Origin: Rhodovulum bhavnagarense
GTDB lineage: Bacteria > Pseudomonadota > Alphaproteobacteria > Rhodobacterales > Rhodobacteraceae
DNA: 64,000 bases
Direction: 5' to 3'
Assembly (NCBI RefSeq): GCF_004343505.1
Contig: NZ_SLXU01000001.1
Coordinates: 496,001-560,000 of the forward strand
Shown: piece by piece, positions 8,630-16,713 of the stretch
How positions within the stretch are numbered: the stretch's first letter is position 1
Layout of the letters: every line of letters starts with the position of its first letter
The notes under the pieces: generated by a model
Databases searched by the model: none
What the model saw: only the letters and a program-made list of their open reading frames with translations
What the model was told of the DNA's origin: nothing
Position numbers and translations under genes: made by a program

Positions 8630-10099
8630 ATGACCACGCCCATCGCCATCACCTTTGCCGAAACCGATCTAGACGCGATCCAGGCATCGCCGGGCCGGGT
8701 CGCGGTTCTGGTCGATGGCGAGGGGCGGCTTGATCCCGGTGCGCGGCGGGTCAATCGGCTCATGCGCGGGGCACTTGCGCGCTTTGTCGAAAGTGAGGCG
8801 TTTTCCAAGTTGAAACCGGGCGAGGCGGTCGCGCTGGCCTATCCGGCGGGCATGGCTGCGCAGGCAGTTGACGTGGTCAGGTTGGACCGGCGCCCCGCGC
8901 TGGACGAGGCCCGCAAGGCGGGCGCAGCACTGGCCCGTGCGCAGGGCAAGGCCGATCTCCTGGTGCTGGCCGGATCGAATTCCCGCGCCGGCGACATCGC
9001 CTTTGGCTTGGCATTGCGCGGCTACAGTTTCGATGCGCACAAGACCGGCGAAAAGGTCGTTCCGGGTGCCGTCAGGGTGATGGCCGCCAAGCCCGAAGAA
9101 ATCGCGGCCAAGGCCGGTCCCATGGCGGCAGTGGCCGAAGGCGTGTTCTTTACGCGCGACCTTGTGAACGAGCCTGCGAACATCCTGACCACCGACGATT
9201 TCGCAGCGCGTCTGGCCGCGATGCAGGAACTGGGGCTGGAGGTCGAAATCCTCGAAGAGGAAGATCTGGCAAAGCTCGGGATGCGGGCGTTGTTGGCGGT
9301 GGGCCAAGGTTCGGAGAGCCCCTCCAAGGTCGTGGTGATGCAGTGGCGCGGCGGTCCGGCCGACCAGGCGCCACTGGCGCTGGTCGGAAAGGGCGTTGTG
9401 TTCGATACCGGCGGCATCTCGATCAAGCCCGCGCAAGGCATGGAAGAGATGACCATGGACATGGGCGGCGCCGGTGTCGTGGCCGGGGTGATGCGCGCGC
9501 TGGCGCTGCGCAAGGCACGGGCCAACGTGGTGGGGCTGGTCGGATTGGTAGAAAACATGCCCGACGGTCGCGCGCAGCGCCCCGGCGATGTCGTCAGGAC
9601 GATGAAGGGCGACACGGTCGAGGTCATCAATACCGACGCCGAGGGCCGGTTGGTGCTGTGCGACGTTCTTTGGTACGCGCAGGAACGTTTTGCGCCGGCG
9701 GGGGTGATCGATCTTGCCACGCTGACCGGCGCGATCATCGTCGGGCTGGGGCACCACAATGCCGGTGTATTTTCCAACGACGACACGCTCTGCGCCGCGT
9801 TCCTCAAGGCCGCCGGGGCCGAGGGCGAAGGCGCATGGCGGATGCCGTTGGGCGCGGCCTATGATCGACAGCTTTCTTCGCAGATCGCCGATATGAAGAA
9901 CGTGGGCGGGCGCAGCGCCGGCTCGATCACCGCCGCGCAGTTCCTGCAACGCTTCGTCAAGGAGGGGTGCCCCTGGATTCATCTCGACATCGCGGGTGTT
10001 GCCCGCGTGAGCGAGGAGACGACGCTGGCGCCCAAGGGGGCGACAGGCTGGGGCGTGCTGGCCCTGAACCGCCTCGTGGCGGAACGATTCGAGATGTGA
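8630..10099 (+). CDS. pepA: Leucyl aminopeptidase (M17 family)
   Basis: This gene encodes 489 residues, the usual length for cytosolic M17 leucine aminopeptidases. The N-terminal macro-like domain is divergent. The C-terminal catalytic domain carries the two-metal ligands and catalytic lysine in GKGVVFDTGGISIKP, in MDMGGAG, and in the signature NTDAEGRLVL. The enzyme removes N-terminal amino acids from peptides; some homologues also bind DNA at recombination sites, which cannot be judged here. The start at 8630 has a GGAG about seven bases upstream. It is divergent from lptF and is followed by holC, an arrangement often seen in proteobacteria. Confidence 0.95.
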   Translation: MTTPIAITFAETDLDAIQASPGRVAVLVDGEGRLDPGARRVNRLMRGALARFVESEAFSKLKPGEAVALAYPAGMAAQAVDVVRLDRRPALDEARKAGAALARAQGKADLLVLAGSNSRAGDIAFGLALRGYSFDAHKTGEKVVPGAVRVMAAKPEEIAAKAGPMAAVAEGVFFTRDLVNEPANILTTDDFAARLAAMQELGLEVEILEEEDLAKLGMRALLAVGQGSESPSKVVVMQWRGGPADQAPLALVGKGVVFDTGGISIKPAQGMEEMTMDMGGAGVVAGVMRALALRKARANVVGLVGLVENMPDGRAQRPGDVVRTMKGDTVEVINTDAEGRLVLCDVLWYAQERFAPAGVIDLATLTGAIIVGLGHHNAGVFSNDDTLCAAFLKAAGAEGEGAWRMPLGAAYDRQLSSQIADMKNVGGRSAGSITAAQFLQRFVKEGCPWIHLDIAGVARVSEETTLAPKGATGWGVLALNRLVAERFEM

Positions 10100-10194
10100 T
10101 GTACTGGCGACCCGGTGCGTCCACGCGTGGTATGGCTCTCCGCCTGGCCATGCCGAATTCGTTCCGCTGATCCGTCACCGCAAGGATGCTGCCC

Positions 10195-10650
10195 ATGGGC
10201 ACCGCGCTGTTCTATCACCTGACCCGCCGCCCGCTTGAAGCGACCCTGCCAGTGCTTTTGGAGAAATCCCTTGCGGCAGGTTGGCGCGTGGCGGTGCGGG
10301 GAACGGATGAGAACCGGCTGGATTGGCTGGACGAGCGCCTCTGGATGGACGACGGGTTCCTGCCGCACGGCCGGGCGGGCACTGGTTTCGATGCCGATCA
10401 GCCCATTTTGCTCACCACCGGGCCGGAAATGTCTAATGATCCGGTCTGCCTGATGGCCATTGACGGAGCAGAGATCGAGCCAGAGCTGGCCAGGACGCTG
10501 GAGCGGGTCTGTATCCTGTTCGACGGTAACGATCCCGTGGCGCTGGACGATGCCCGTGCCCAATGGCGGGCGCTGACGGGTGCGGGAATCACTGCGCAAT
10601 ACTGGTCAGAGGAGTCGGGGCGCTGGGAAAAGAAGGCGGAAAGCGCCTGA
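10195..10650 (+). CDS. holC: DNA polymerase III chi subunit
   Basis: This gene encodes 151 residues. Chi links the clamp loader, through psi, to single-stranded DNA-binding protein at the replication fork. The opening MGTALFYHLTRRPLEATLPVLLEKSLAAGW matches the family N-terminus, and LDERLWMDDGFLPHG and RVCILFDGNDP are also typical. The start at 10195 is preferred over ATG 10186, because AAGGA at 10180-10184 then has normal spacing. The gene follows pepA by 95 bases. A perfect hairpin after the stop separates it from the converging mmsA. Confidence 0.92.
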   Translation: MGTALFYHLTRRPLEATLPVLLEKSLAAGWRVAVRGTDENRLDWLDERLWMDDGFLPHGRAGTGFDADQPILLTTGPEMSNDPVCLMAIDGAEIEPELARTLERVCILFDGNDPVALDDARAQWRALTGAGITAQYWSEESGRWEKKAESA

Positions 10651-10664
10651 GCCCCGCTATAGCA

Positions 10665-10694
10665 AGCCCCGCGAACCTTGCGATTCGCGGGGCT
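10665..10694. terminator. Hairpin between convergent holC and mmsA
   Basis: A perfect 11-base-pair inverted repeat (AGCCCCGCGAA at 10665-10675, TTCGCGGGGCT at 10684-10694) has an 8-base loop. It lies 14 bases after the holC stop and 29 bases before the mmsA stop. Neither side has a strong T-tract, so it may block read-through from both directions weakly or with help from Rho. Confidence 0.6.
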
Positions 10695-10723
10695 CCCTCC
10701 TCCCTGGAGGTGCAGATGGATAC

Positions 10724-12223
10724 TTAGTCCATCTGCTTGAAGTGAAACTCGCCGCCCTCTTTCAGGCCCGATGGCCAGCGCGAGGTCACCGTCTTTGTCC
10801 GCGTGTAGAAACGGAAGGCGTCGGTGCCATGCTGGTTCAGATCGCCAAAGCCCGATTTTTTCCAGCCGCCAAAGGTGTGATAGGCAAGCGGCACCGGGAT
10901 CGGCACGTTGATGCCGATCATGCCCACGTTGACCCGGGCAGCGAAATCGCGCGCGGTGTCGCCGTCGCGGGTGAAGATCGCGGTGCCGTTGCCGTATTCG
11001 TGGTCCATGGCGTAGCCAAGGGCCTCTTCGTAGGTCTGGGCGCGCACGGTAGACAGCACCGGGCCGAAAATCTCCTGCTTGTAGATCTCCATATCGGTCG
11101 TCACCTTGTCGAACAGGGTGGGGCCGACGAAATAGCCGCTTTCATAGCCCTGCAGCGTGAAGCCGCGGCCGTCCATGACCAGCTTGGCGCCCTGTTCCAC
11201 GCCGCTGTCGATCAGGCCCAGGACGCGTTCGCGGGCCTGCGCGGTGACCAGCGGGCCGTAATCCACGTCATTGCCCGAGGTATAGGGGCCGACCTTCAGC
11301 TTTTCGATGCGCGGCACCAGCTTTTCGATCAGGCGGTCGGCGGTCTCGTCGCCCACGGGTACCGCGACCGAGATCGCCATGCAGCGTTCGCCCGCCGCGC
11401 CATAGCCAGCACCCACCAGCGCGTCGGCGGCCTGGTCCATGTCGGCGTCGGGCATGATGATCATGTGGTTCTTGGCCCCGCCGAAACATTGCACGCGCTT
11501 GCCGTTGGAACAGCCGCGCCCGTAGATGTATTCGGCGATGGGGGTGGAACCGACGAAACCGATCGCCTGGATCGTGGGGTTGTCGAGGATGGCGTCGACT
11601 GCCTCCTTGTCGCCGTTGACGACCTGAAGGATTCCGTCGGGCAGGCCGGCCTCTTTCAACAATTCGGCCAGCATCAAGGGCACGGACGGGTCGCGTTCAC
11701 TGGGTTTCAGGATAAAGGCGTTCCCGCAGGCCAGCGCCGGGCCCATCTTCCACATCGGGATCATGGCAGGAAAGTTGAACGGCGTGATGCCCGCGACCAC
11801 GCCCAGCGGCTGGCGCATCGAATACATGTCGATGCCGGGGCCGGCGCTGTCGGTGAACTCGCCCTTCAGAAGGTGCGGGGCGCCGATGCAGAACTCGATC
11901 ACCTCGAGGCCGCGTTGCACGTCGCCCCTGGCGTCGGGGATGGTCTTGCCATGTTCCGCGGACAGCGCCTCGGCCAGCTTGTCCATGTCGCGATTCAGAA
12001 GCCGGACAAATTCCATCATCACCCGTGCCCGGCGCTGGGGGTTGGTGGCGCCCCAGGCGGGCTGGGCGGCCGCAGCGGCGGCAACGGCAGCATCAAGCTC
12101 GGCACCGGAGGCCAATGCCACGCGCGCCTGAACCTCGCCCAGCGCGGGGTTCATCACGTCGACAAAACGCCCCGATTGGCCTGCCACATGTTGGCCGTTG
12201 ATGAAATGGCCCAGCTGTTTCAT
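10724..12223 (-). CDS. mmsA: Methylmalonate-semialdehyde dehydrogenase (CoA-acylating)
   Basis: This gene encodes 499 residues. The enzyme oxidises methylmalonate semialdehyde (from valine) or malonate semialdehyde with CoA and NAD, giving propionyl-CoA or acetyl-CoA. The aldehyde-dehydrogenase fold is recognisable from GVVAGITPFNFPAMIPMWK, the nucleotide-binding GFVGSTPIAEYIY, and the catalytic cysteine in AAGERCMAIS. That cysteine context, with the absent general-base glutamate, is typical of the CoA-acylating MMSDH group. The start MKQLGHFINGQHV at 12223 is the usual one. The other valine-pathway genes (mmsB, hydrolase, acyl-CoA dehydrogenase) are 42-47 kb away. The divergent LysR gene 122 bases upstream may control mmsA. 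Confidence 0.95.
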   Translation of the reverse strand: MKQLGHFINGQHVAGQSGRFVDVMNPALGEVQARVALASGAELDAAVAAAAAAQPAWGATNPQRRARVMMEFVRLLNRDMDKLAEALSAEHGKTIPDARGDVQRGLEVIEFCIGAPHLLKGEFTDSAGPGIDMYSMRQPLGVVAGITPFNFPAMIPMWKMGPALACGNAFILKPSERDPSVPLMLAELLKEAGLPDGILQVVNGDKEAVDAILDNPTIQAIGFVGSTPIAEYIYGRGCSNGKRVQCFGGAKNHMIIMPDADMDQAADALVGAGYGAAGERCMAISVAVPVGDETADRLIEKLVPRIEKLKVGPYTSGNDVDYGPLVTAQARERVLGLIDSGVEQGAKLVMDGRGFTLQGYESGYFVGPTLFDKVTTDMEIYKQEIFGPVLSTVRAQTYEEALGYAMDHEYGNGTAIFTRDGDTARDFAARVNVGMIGINVPIPVPLAYHTFGGWKKSGFGDLNQHGTDAFRFYTRTKTVTSRWPSGLKEGGEFHFKQMD

Positions 12224-12278
12224 TCGTGTTCTCCCGGTCGTTCCCTTGCCCCCTAGGGCTGTCGCGATAAGGATAGCC

Positions 12279-12328
12279 TTGCAAAATTGCGGAGTGAAGC
12301 GGCAGTTTTCCAAAAGTGTTTTGCAAAA
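12279..12328. promoter_or_regulatory. Candidate LysR operator region between mmsA and its divergent regulator
   Basis: The 122-base divergent gap holds three related A/T-rich elements in otherwise GC-rich DNA: TTGCAAAA (12279-12286), TTTTCCAAAA (12306-12315) and the perfect palindrome TTTTGCAAAA (12319-12328). Clustered dyads of this kind between a LysR gene and a divergent target fit an autoregulatory LysR operator. The assignment is inference. Confidence 0.45.
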
Positions 12329-12345
12329 ATGACAGGATAGGGCCG

Positions 12346-13236
12346 ATGAACTGGGACGACATGCGCCTGTTTCTTGCGGTAGCACGTACCGAAAGCCTGA
12401 CAGCCGCCGGCAAGGCGCTGCGGTTGGACCCGGCCACGCTCGGGCGGCGTATCTCTCGGCTTGAGGATGTATTGGGGTGCGTGCTTTTTGTTCGGTCGCC
12501 GCGCGGTTACGGCATGACCGAGGCGGGAGAACGCCTGATGCTGCGTGCCGTGCAGGCCGAACAGGCGTTGAACGAGGGCATGGAGGATTTGCGCGGGCAG
12601 GAAGGGCAGTTGACAGGCTCTGTCCGCATCGGGGCGCCCGACGGGGTAGCGAATTTCCTGTTGCCGCAGGTTACGGCCGCGATTTGCGACGCCAATCCGG
12701 GACTTGAGGTGCAAATCGTGGCACAGCCGCGGATCTTCAACCTGTCACGTCGCGAGGCGGACATGGCGATTGCCGTCAGTCCGCCCAAGACAGGGCGCCT
12801 GAGCGTTCAGAGAATCACCGATTACCGTCTGCATCTTGCGGCGCATCGCGAATATCTTGCGCGCCATCCACCGATCCGCTCGTTGGCCGATGTCAGCGGG
12901 CACAGGATCGTGGGCTATATCCCTGACATGATTTTCGACAGCGAACTGGACTACCTGTCAGAGATCGGCGCCGAGCGGGTTGCGCTGGCGTCGAATTCGG
13001 TGGCGGTGCAATTGAACTGGCTGCGCGCGGGCGCGGGCCTGGGGATCGTGCATGATTTTGCAATGCCGTTTGCCGAGGGTGTGCAAAAGGTATTGCCCGA
13101 GGCGGTGCAGTTACGGCGTCGTTTCTATCTCGTGCGCTACGGGGATGATCGCAAGATCGCGCGGCTGTCGCGCTTCGCCGGACTGCTGGCCGAGGGGGTG
13201 CGGGCGGAACTGGCGCGGCTGGAGGCGCTGGCCTGA
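12346..13236 (+). CDS. LysR-family transcriptional regulator divergent from mmsA
   Basis: This gene encodes 296 residues. The N-terminal winged helix-turn-helix is clear (MNWDDMRLFLAVARTESLTAAGKAL, then DPATLGRRISRLEDVLG), followed by the periplasmic-binding-like effector domain from about residue 90. The start at 12346 gives the canonical LysR N-terminus. By position it may regulate mmsA, which fits the common divergent LysR-target arrangement; the effector cannot be read from the sequence. The AT-rich dyads just upstream are candidate binding sites. coaD follows in the same direction, 76 bases later and probably with its own signals. Confidence 0.9.
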   Translation: MNWDDMRLFLAVARTESLTAAGKALRLDPATLGRRISRLEDVLGCVLFVRSPRGYGMTEAGERLMLRAVQAEQALNEGMEDLRGQEGQLTGSVRIGAPDGVANFLLPQVTAAICDANPGLEVQIVAQPRIFNLSRREADMAIAVSPPKTGRLSVQRITDYRLHLAAHREYLARHPPIRSLADVSGHRIVGYIPDMIFDSELDYLSEIGAERVALASNSVAVQLNWLRAGAGLGIVHDFAMPFAEGVQKVLPEAVQLRRRFYLVRYGDDRKIARLSRFAGLLAEGVRAELARLEALA

Positions 13237-13312
13237 ATGGCAAGGACATGCTGCGCTTGCAAAATCGCGCGCAATATAGTTGCGTGCGCCAGAACCACCG
13301 CAGGAGGGTTTC

Positions 13313-13804
13313 ATGCGCATCGGTCTTTACCCTGGCACGTTCGACCCGGTCACCTTGGGCCATGTCGACATCATTACCCGCGCCTGCGCGCTGGTTGACA
13401 GGCTGGTGATCGGCGTCGCGATCAACCGCGACAAGGGGCCGCTTTTCAGCCTGGAAGAGCGTGTCGAGATGGTCGAGGCAGAATGTCGCAACTTGGGCCA
13501 GAAGACCGGGACCGAGATCGTCGCGCATCCTTTCGATAACCTGTTGATCGACTGTGCCCGCGATGTGGGCGCCACGATGATCGTGCGGGGTCTGCGCGCG
13601 GTTGCCGATTTCGAGTACGAATTCCAGATGGTCGGCATGAACCGCGCGCTGGATGCCTCGATCGAGACGGTATTCCTGATGGCCGATGCAAGGCGACAGG
13701 CAATTGCATCCAAACTGGTCAAGGAAATCGCGCGGTTGGGCGGCGATGTGTCCAGCTTTGTCACGCCCCATGTACGCGACAGGCTGGTGGCAAAGTTCAG
13801 CTAG
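13313..13804 (+). CDS. coaD: Phosphopantetheine adenylyltransferase
   Basis: This gene encodes 163 residues. It catalyses the fourth step of coenzyme A synthesis, transferring AMP to 4'-phosphopantetheine. The nucleotidyltransferase motif GTFDPVTLGH is at residues 8-17, and the second ATP-binding motif is present in the form ASKLVKEIARLGGDVS. The RGLRAVADFEYEFQM stretch is also diagnostic. The start at 13313 has an excellent AGGAGG at 13302-13307. Its TAG stop lies in an inverted repeat shared with the stop of the converging small membrane-protein gene. Confidence 0.97.
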   Translation: MRIGLYPGTFDPVTLGHVDIITRACALVDRLVIGVAINRDKGPLFSLEERVEMVEAECRNLGQKTGTEIVAHPFDNLLIDCARDVGATMIVRGLRAVADFEYEFQMVGMNRALDASIETVFLMADARRQAIASKLVKEIARLGGDVSSFVTPHVRDRLVAKFS

Positions 13805-13817
13805 GCTGTCAGCCTAG
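13801..13817. terminator. Short inverted repeat holding two convergent stop codons
   Basis: CTAGGCT-GTC-AGCCTAG is a perfect 7-base-pair dyad with a 3-base loop. The left arm contains the coaD TAG (13802-13804). The right arm contains, on the other strand, the TAG of the 47-residue gene (13814-13816). It may end both transcripts, though there is no T-tract. Confidence 0.5.
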
Positions 13818-13957
13818 CGCCAGAACGCCATGTATTCGATCAGGTCGGCAAGCTTTCGCGCCAGAAAGACCGAACCGGAAAATCCATTGAACAGGTAATC
13901 GATGGCAAAGGCCAGGGCGATGGACCCAAGCAGGATGATCGAGGTCGTGTTGTTCAT
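13814..13957 (-). CDS. Small single-pass membrane protein, conserved type, function unknown
   Basis: This gene encodes 47 residues. The protein reads MNNTTSIILLGSIALAFAIDY, then LFNGFSGSVFLARKLADLIE and the ending YMAFWR. The first 25 residues form one hydrophobic membrane helix; the remainder is a short amphipathic segment with an aromatic tail. AGGA sits two to three bases ahead of the ATG. I recall similar proteins of this length in Rhodobacteraceae but know no function. It converges on coaD with only nine bases between the stops. The 223-base gap upstream (13958-14180) holds its promoter and that of the divergent coiled-coil gene. Confidence 0.75.
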   Translation of the reverse strand: MNNTTSIILLGSIALAFAIDYLFNGFSGSVFLARKLADLIEYMAFWR

Positions 13958-14180
13958 TCCTGTTTCCCGCCGGTTTCGCATGGCCAGAACATGGCGCGCT
14001 CGGGCCCCGCAGGCATAGCAGCCCTGCCAGCGGACTCAAGCTTGCCCGGTAAGCCCTTGACCGCAAAGGGGGGCGCATTCCCTCGGGGCTTCGGATAAAA
14101 TTAGTGCAATGCTTCGCATGTCCGATTCGCAGTTCGGGCCGACGGGGTGGGGTAAACGGTAGGCCGGGGAACAGGCAGCG

Positions 14181-14669
14181 ATGAGCGATATTTCCGAACT
14201 GGAACGGCGGATCACCGCCGCGCTGGAGCGCATAGGGGCAGGGCTTGACGGGCTGGAGCGGATCGTGCCCGACCGCCCCGACGCCGCCGAACAAGAGGCG
14301 CTGCGCGAAGCGCTGGAGGCCGAGCGGACGGCCAATGCCCAGCTCAACGAACGCGTCAAGGCGATCCGGGAACGCCAGGAAAGCCATGTCGAGCGGCTTG
14401 AGGCACGGGCCGCCGAGATGAAACAGCGCGTCGAGACGCTTGAGGCCGAGATTGACCAGTTGCGCGCCGTGAACGCCCGCCTGCGCGAGACCAGCACGGC
14501 ATTGCGCGCGGCCAATGCCGAGGGCCTGGGGGATGCGCAGGCGATCGACGCCGCCATGCAGGCCGAACTTGATGCGTTGAATGCGCTGCGGGCGGGCGAC
14601 CGGGCCGAGCTTGAGGCGATCCTCGCAGAGATCGCGCCGCTGGCAGAAAAGGGAGAGGCCGATGCCTAA
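14181..14669 (+). CDS. Coiled-coil protein upstream of and overlapping zapA
   Basis: This gene encodes 162 residues. The protein is almost entirely predicted coiled coil: heptad-like runs of E, A, L and R from MSDISELERRITAALERIG to about residue 145, with no membrane segment or signal peptide. The stop overlaps the zapA start by eight bases (14662-14669), so the two are probably translated together. The fixed pairing with zapA suggests a partner in Z-ring assembly, perhaps bridging ZapA or FtsZ in the way ZapB does in enterobacteria. That role is inference, as no sequence signature of ZapB is evident. Length and composition are unlike any enzyme. Confidence 0.75.
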   Translation: MSDISELERRITAALERIGAGLDGLERIVPDRPDAAEQEALREALEAERTANAQLNERVKAIRERQESHVERLEARAAEMKQRVETLEAEIDQLRAVNARLRETSTALRAANAEGLGDAQAIDAAMQAELDALNALRAGDRAELEAILAEIAPLAEKGEADA

Positions 14670-15045
14670 CGTCGAGATCGAGATCGGCGGCCGTACCTAT
14701 GAGGTCGCCTGCAAGCAAGGCGAGGAATCCTATCTTCAGGCTGCGGCCAAGGCGCTGAATACCGAGGCCTCGGCCCTGGTTTCCCAGATCGGCCGGTTGC
14801 CAGAGGCGCGGATGCTGCTGATGGCGGGTCTGATGCTGGCCGACAGGACCGTCTCTCTGCAAGAGCGGGTTTCCGCGGCAGAGGCTCGGCTGGCCGAGTT
14901 GGAAAATATCCCGGCCCCCAAGCCCGAGAGGGTAGAGGTGCCGGTCATCCCGCGCGCCGTGACCGACAGCCTTGCAGAACTGGCAGCCCGTACCGAGGCG
15001 TTGGCCGAGCAGGTGGATGAAAAGCTGCGTTCCGAGGAAACCTAG
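14662..15045 (+). CDS. zapA: Cell division protein ZapA
   Basis: This gene encodes 127 residues. ZapA binds and cross-links FtsZ filaments. The N-terminal globular domain (MPNVEIEIGGRTYEVACKQGEESYL, then AAAKALN) and the central helix with RMLLMAGLMLADR are typical. A C-terminal coiled coil (about residues 70-127) mediates tetramers. The start at 14662 lies inside the end of the preceding coiled-coil gene. The stop overlaps that of the converging unknown gene by four bases. In many bacteria 6S RNA follows zapA; no such RNA is evident here, because the converging gene begins immediately. Confidence 0.92.
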   Translation: MPNVEIEIGGRTYEVACKQGEESYLQAAAKALNTEASALVSQIGRLPEARMLLMAGLMLADRTVSLQERVSAAEARLAELENIPAPKPERVEVPVIPRAVTDSLAELAARTEALAEQVDEKLRSEET

Positions 15046-15536
15046 CGCCGCAGCACCGTGATGAGTGCTTCAAGTGCCCGGCGCAGGGGATTGGGCGCGG
15101 TGATGTCACCCGGCTGTGGGTAATAGAACAGCCGTCCTGTTTCCACGTCTTCGACATACCCATCCATGCCATAGGCCAGCGGAAACAGCACGCTACGCGC
15201 CATCGTGGTGGCTGGAAGGAAGGGAGGGGCGCCCAATGCGTCGTAAATTTCCAGCCGCGCGGTACAACCGGCAAGCCGTTCGGCAAGGCGTGGCGGTACA
15301 TCGGAAGGCAGGCGACGGGCCAGCGCATCCGCATCTGCGGCCACTTGAGGATCACGCGCGATTTCCAGCGCGGCGGAGACGGGGCCGCGCAAATCGAGCT
15401 GAGCAACCCAGCCTTCGGTGTGGCGGTGCTGCGCGGACCTCACCTCGCATGCGAGTGGCCCGCGCAGATAGCGGGCCACTCGATCAAGGCTCAACTCATG
15501 CCCGGTCGGGCCGTACCAAAGGCGCGCGCGCAGCAT
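15042..15536 (-). CDS. Conserved-looking hypothetical protein
   Basis: This gene encodes 164 residues. I do not recognise the family. It is a soluble protein with no signal peptide or membrane helix. It opens MLRARLWYGPTGHELSLDRVARYLRGPLA and contains a central ARSVLFPLAYGMDGYVED and an aromatic FYYPQPGD stretch. It is the last gene of the minus-strand run purL-GNAT-bolA-grxD, starting eight bases after the grxD stop, so it is probably cotranscribed with the iron-sulfur/glutaredoxin genes. Codon use matches its neighbours. The four-base overlap with the zapA end argues that the stop position is real. Confidence 0.7.
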   Translation of the reverse strand: MLRARLWYGPTGHELSLDRVARYLRGPLACEVRSAQHRHTEGWVAQLDLRGPVSAALEIARDPQVAADADALARRLPSDVPPRLAERLAGCTARLEIYDALGAPPFLPATTMARSVLFPLAYGMDGYVEDVETGRLFYYPQPGDITAPNPLRRALEALITVLRR

Positions 15537-15544
15537 GGCTAACC

Positions 15545-15907
15545 TCAGCCGTTGGCAGCACGGATTTTTTCGGCAGCTTCCTTGTCATAGGCGACGCCCT
15601 TGTCGTCGAAAAGCTTGTCCAACTCGCCCGACAGGGTCATCTCGGTGATAATATCGCACCCGCCTACGAATTCGCCCTTGACGTAAAGCTGCGGAATCGT
15701 TGGCCAGTCAGAGAAATCCTTGATCCCTTGGCGAATATCCTCGTTTTCGAGAACATTCACATCCCTGAAGGCGACCCCCATGAAGCCGAGCACACTGGCG
15801 ACGCGGCTGGAAAAGCCGCACATCGGTGCGCTGGCGGTACCTTTCATGAAAAGCACGACATCGTTGTTCTCGATGGTTTGTTTGATCTGCGTTTCGGCGT
15901 CGGACAT
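15545..15907 (-). CDS. grxD: Monothiol glutaredoxin, Grx4/GrxD type
   Basis: This gene encodes 120 residues. The active site is CGFS (Cys30 in APMCGFSSRV), preceded by VVLFMKGTASAP. The glutathione-binding features WPTIPQLYVKGEFVGGCDI are intact. CGFS glutaredoxins form [2Fe-2S]-bridged complexes with BolA proteins and act in iron-sulfur cluster trafficking and iron sensing. Here the bolA gene ends five bases upstream, matching the known physical partnership. The ATG at 15907 is chosen over an in-frame GTG at 15916, which would overlap the bolA stop. Confidence 0.96.
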   Translation of the reverse strand: MSDAETQIKQTIENNDVVLFMKGTASAPMCGFSSRVASVLGFMGVAFRDVNVLENEDIRQGIKDFSDWPTIPQLYVKGEFVGGCDIITEMTLSGELDKLFDDKGVAYDKEAAEKIRAANG

Positions 15908-15912
15908 AGGGA

Positions 15913-16155
15913 TCACTCCGGGGCTTTGGTGGTCAGGGCAAGCGCATGGAGTGCCGCGTCGGCACCATCCATCTGCTCTTTCAGCGCGGCGTAAACTGCG
16001 CGCTGTTGCTGTACGCGGTTCATGCCGCGAAAGCCTTCGTCGATCACCTCGGCGGCGTAATGGTTCCCGTCGCCGGCGATGTCGGTAATTGTGATCTGCG
16101 CATCTGGGAATTTTGCGCGGATAAGGGATTCGATGTCTTCGGGCGCAATGGCCAT
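15913..16155 (-). CDS. BolA-family protein
   Basis: This gene encodes 80 residues. It has the BolA/IbaG fold signature: an N-terminal helix (MAIAPEDIESLIRAKFPDA), a central HYAAEVIDEGFRGMNRVQQQR with the conserved basic helix, and ALHALALTTKAPE at the end. BolA proteins pair with CGFS glutaredoxins, and grxD follows with a five-base gap. The short length and N-terminus place it nearer the IbaG/BolA2 group than E. coli BolA. The start MAIAPED at 16155 leaves a 62-base gap to the GNAT gene; a longer upstream frame was rejected. Confidence 0.92.
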   Translation of the reverse strand: MAIAPEDIESLIRAKFPDAQITITDIAGDGNHYAAEVIDEGFRGMNRVQQQRAVYAALKEQMDGADAALHALALTTKAPE

Positions 16156-16217
16156 TTGCGTGCGTCCTTCCTGTTGCCTCTCAAGATGTAAGGGAGGGTC
16201 GGGGCAGGGGCAAGCGG

Positions 16218-16700
16218 TCAGCGCCGCCACTCTTCGCGCAGCAGGCCATAAAGCATGAGATCGGCGATATCCCCAGCCGGCCGACCCCAGTGGCGGCGCA
16301 ACGTCCCCTCGTGGACGAACCCTGCCCGTGCATATGTTTTCTGTGCGCGCAGGTTGTCACCGGCAACGTCCAGCCAGATCCGCCGTGCCCCAAGCCTGTC
16401 GAAGCCGTGGGCGATCAACGCCCGCAGTAACGGTTTGCCCATGCCCGTGTCCGGCGAGGCCAGTGCCAGGCGGCGCAGTTCCACCCGGCCCGCGGGATTT
16501 CCAATCTCGGCGAACAGGGCAAAGCCCTGCGCCGCGCCGTCCTGTTCCCAGATCACCAGATCGCGGTCGGGGGCGGCGATATGCGCGGCCAGTGCCGCGT
16601 CATCCTCGTCGAGGATGAAGCGCGCGTTTTCCGGCCGCGCCGCGATGGCGTGGATGAAAGGAAAGTCGTCGCGCCTTGCTGGGCGGATGGAACCGGTCAT
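16218..16700 (-). CDS. GNAT-family N-acetyltransferase
   Basis: This gene encodes 160 residues. The acetyl-CoA-binding region is visible as VELRRLALASPDTGMGKPLLRAL (motif A, in a variant form without the full Q/RxxGxG/A), followed by RIWLDVAGDNLRAQKTYARAGFVHEG, typical of RimI/RimJ-like acetyltransferases. The substrate cannot be inferred. The ATG at 16700 is 13 bases after purL, suggesting cotranscription. The protein is soluble with no extra domain. Confidence 0.85.
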   Translation of the reverse strand: MTGSIRPARRDDFPFIHAIAARPENARFILDEDDAALAAHIAAPDRDLVIWEQDGAAQGFALFAEIGNPAGRVELRRLALASPDTGMGKPLLRALIAHGFDRLGARRIWLDVAGDNLRAQKTYARAGFVHEGTLRRHWGRPAGDIADLMLYGLLREEWRR

Positions 16701-16713
16701 TGGCCCCGCGCTA

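Noticed and set aside
15046-15541. 6S RNA gene expected after zapA
   Set aside because: A convergent protein gene overlaps the zapA stop and no long irregular hairpin of the 6S type is evident.
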